Shown piece by piece: positions 6,140 to 6,931 of a DNA stretch of 6,931 nucleotides; the stretch's first letter is position 1, and every line of letters begins with the position of its first letter. Position numbers and translations under genes: made by a program. Location: assembly GCA_013298325.1 (NCBI GenBank), contig JAAFHJ010000147.1, forward strand, positions 1 to 6,931, written 5' to 3'. Origin of the DNA: Myxococcales bacterium (lineage in GTDB: Bacteria > Myxococcota_A > Polyangia > Polyangiales > Polyangiaceae). The notes under the pieces were generated by a model, which was given only the letters and a program-made list of their open reading frames with translations, made no database searches and was not told the DNA's origin.

Positions 6140-6907
6140 TCAGGCGATCCAGCGGGCGAGGACGACGGTGACGTTGTCGGGGCCGCCGTTTTCGTTCGCC
6201 CGGGCGATGAGCGCGGAGGCCATCGCCTTCAAATCGCTGGTTTCCGTAGCGATCTTGAGGATATCGGGATCGGTCACCGGGCCGGAGAGGCCGTCCGAGC
6301 AGAGGAGGTAGATGTCCCCTTCTTTGGGCGTCTCGAAGCGGGTGTCGACCTTGACGACGTCCTTCATGCCGAGGGCGCGCACGATGACGTTCTTGTGCGG
6401 GAAGCTGGCGATCTCCTCGGGGGTGAGCCGCTTCATCTTGATGTAGTCGTTGAGGAGCGAGTGGTCCTCGGTGAGCTGCTCGATCTTGCCGTCGCGGACC
6501 CGGTAGACACGGGAATCGCCGACGTGGGCGACGTAGACGCCGTCTTCCACGGCGAAGAGCGTCACCAGTGTGGTGCCCATCCCGCGCTTGCGGGCGTCGT
6601 TCTGGGCGGTCTCGTAGATGCGAAGGTTCGCGAGCTTGATGCCGGTGATGAGCCGGTTCTCCTCGTAGCCCTTCGAGCGGTCCATTTTGTAGGGCCACGT
6701 CCGCTCGGGATCTTGGGCCGTCGCCTGGAAAAACTCGCGGAGCGAGTCGACGGCCATCTTCGACGCAACCTCCCCGGACGCATGTCCGCCCATACCGTCG
6801 GCGACGATATACAGGCCGGCCTCCTCGATAATCGAGAAGTTGTCCTCGTTATGGTTACGCTTCATGCCGACGTTGGTCTCGCCGGCGACTTCAATCCGAA
6901 GGCTCAC
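6140..6907 (-). CDS. PP2C-family Ser/Thr protein phosphatase (Stp-like)
   Basis: A soluble, metal-dependent phosphatase that in this family removes phosphate from Ser/Thr residues, commonly reversing Hanks-type kinases. The 255 residues form a single PP2C domain of normal bacterial length with no signal or membrane segment. Metal and active-site motifs are intact: KRNHNEDN (E21, D22), VADGMGGHASGE (D37, G38), VGDSRVYR (about 129-136), LTEDHS, LLCSDGLSG (D205) and GGPDNVTVV (D244). The start used is GTG at 6907, which places the family's usual N-terminal segment (EVAGETNVG) at once; no clear ribosome site is visible before it. The frame stays open for the seven codons to the window edge, so a start beyond the window cannot be excluded. 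It is the first visible gene of the minus-strand run and a natural partner for the kinase five genes along, though that pairing is inferred. Confidence 0.93.
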   Translation of the reverse strand: MSLRIEVAGETNVGMKRNHNEDNFSIIEEAGLYIVADGMGGHASGEVASKMAVDSLREFFQATAQDPERTWPYKMDRSKGYEENRLITGIKLANLRIYETAQNDARKRGMGTTLVTLFAVEDGVYVAHVGDSRVYRVRDGKIEQLTEDHSLLNDYIKMKRLTPEEIASFPHKNVIVRALGMKDVVKVDTRFETPKEGDIYLLCSDGLSGPVTDPDILKIATETSDLKAMASALIARANENGGPDNVTVVLARWIA

Positions 6908-6931
6908 AACGCGTATCTGACGGATGCAGGG

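Noticed and set aside
4774..6171. 465-codon open frame on the plus strand opposite lipoprotein C
   Set aside because: Same cause: antisense to a well-supported lipoprotein with no recognisable motif of its own.
854..6907. A standard TerY-type tellurite/stress triad
   Set aside because: The VWA proteins have lipoprotein signals and disulfide-type cysteines, and the kinase ends in a membrane segment rather than a zinc-ribbon, so it does not match that system.

Overview
This is a GC-rich window with codon third positions dominated by G and C. It carries one truncated tRNA-modification gene on the plus strand and a run of five genes on the minus strand. Asp/Gly/Ser-rich lipoprotein linkers, a Hanks-type kinase and a PP2C phosphatase beside paralogous VWA lipoproteins, and the overall base composition suggest a myxobacterium-like organism (Myxococcota, perhaps Polyangiales). 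This is inferred from style only; no marker gene settles it.

Layout on the plus strand: positions 1-852 hold most of a glutamyl-Q tRNA(Asp) synthetase, whose first residues, including the HIGH motif, lie before the window. It ends one base short of the stop codon of a convergent minus-strand gene.

Layout on the minus strand, in transcription order: a PP2C-type Ser/Thr phosphatase (6907-6140); VWA lipoprotein C (5994-4801); VWA lipoprotein B (4722-3550); VWA lipoprotein A (3255-2080); and a Ser/Thr protein kinase with a single C-terminal membrane segment (2035-854). The gaps are 145, 78, 294 and 44 bases. The three VWA proteins are clear paralogues of 390-397 residues. Each has a lipoprotein signal peptide, an acidic or glycine-rich linker, a VWA domain with a full metal-binding (MIDAS) motif, and a shared cysteine-containing C-terminal module. 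The 294-base gap holds two terminator-like hairpins on the minus strand, so lipoprotein A plus kinase is probably a separate transcription unit from the upstream genes.

How they may work together: the kinase and phosphatase are an opposing cytoplasmic pair, and the three lipoproteins are envelope metal-dependent adhesion or binding modules. A signalling system linking envelope ligands to protein phosphorylation is a reasonable hypothesis. It rests on gene order alone, because the kinase has essentially no periplasmic domain that could touch the lipoproteins. No tRNA, rRNA, CRISPR array, transposon or attachment site was seen.
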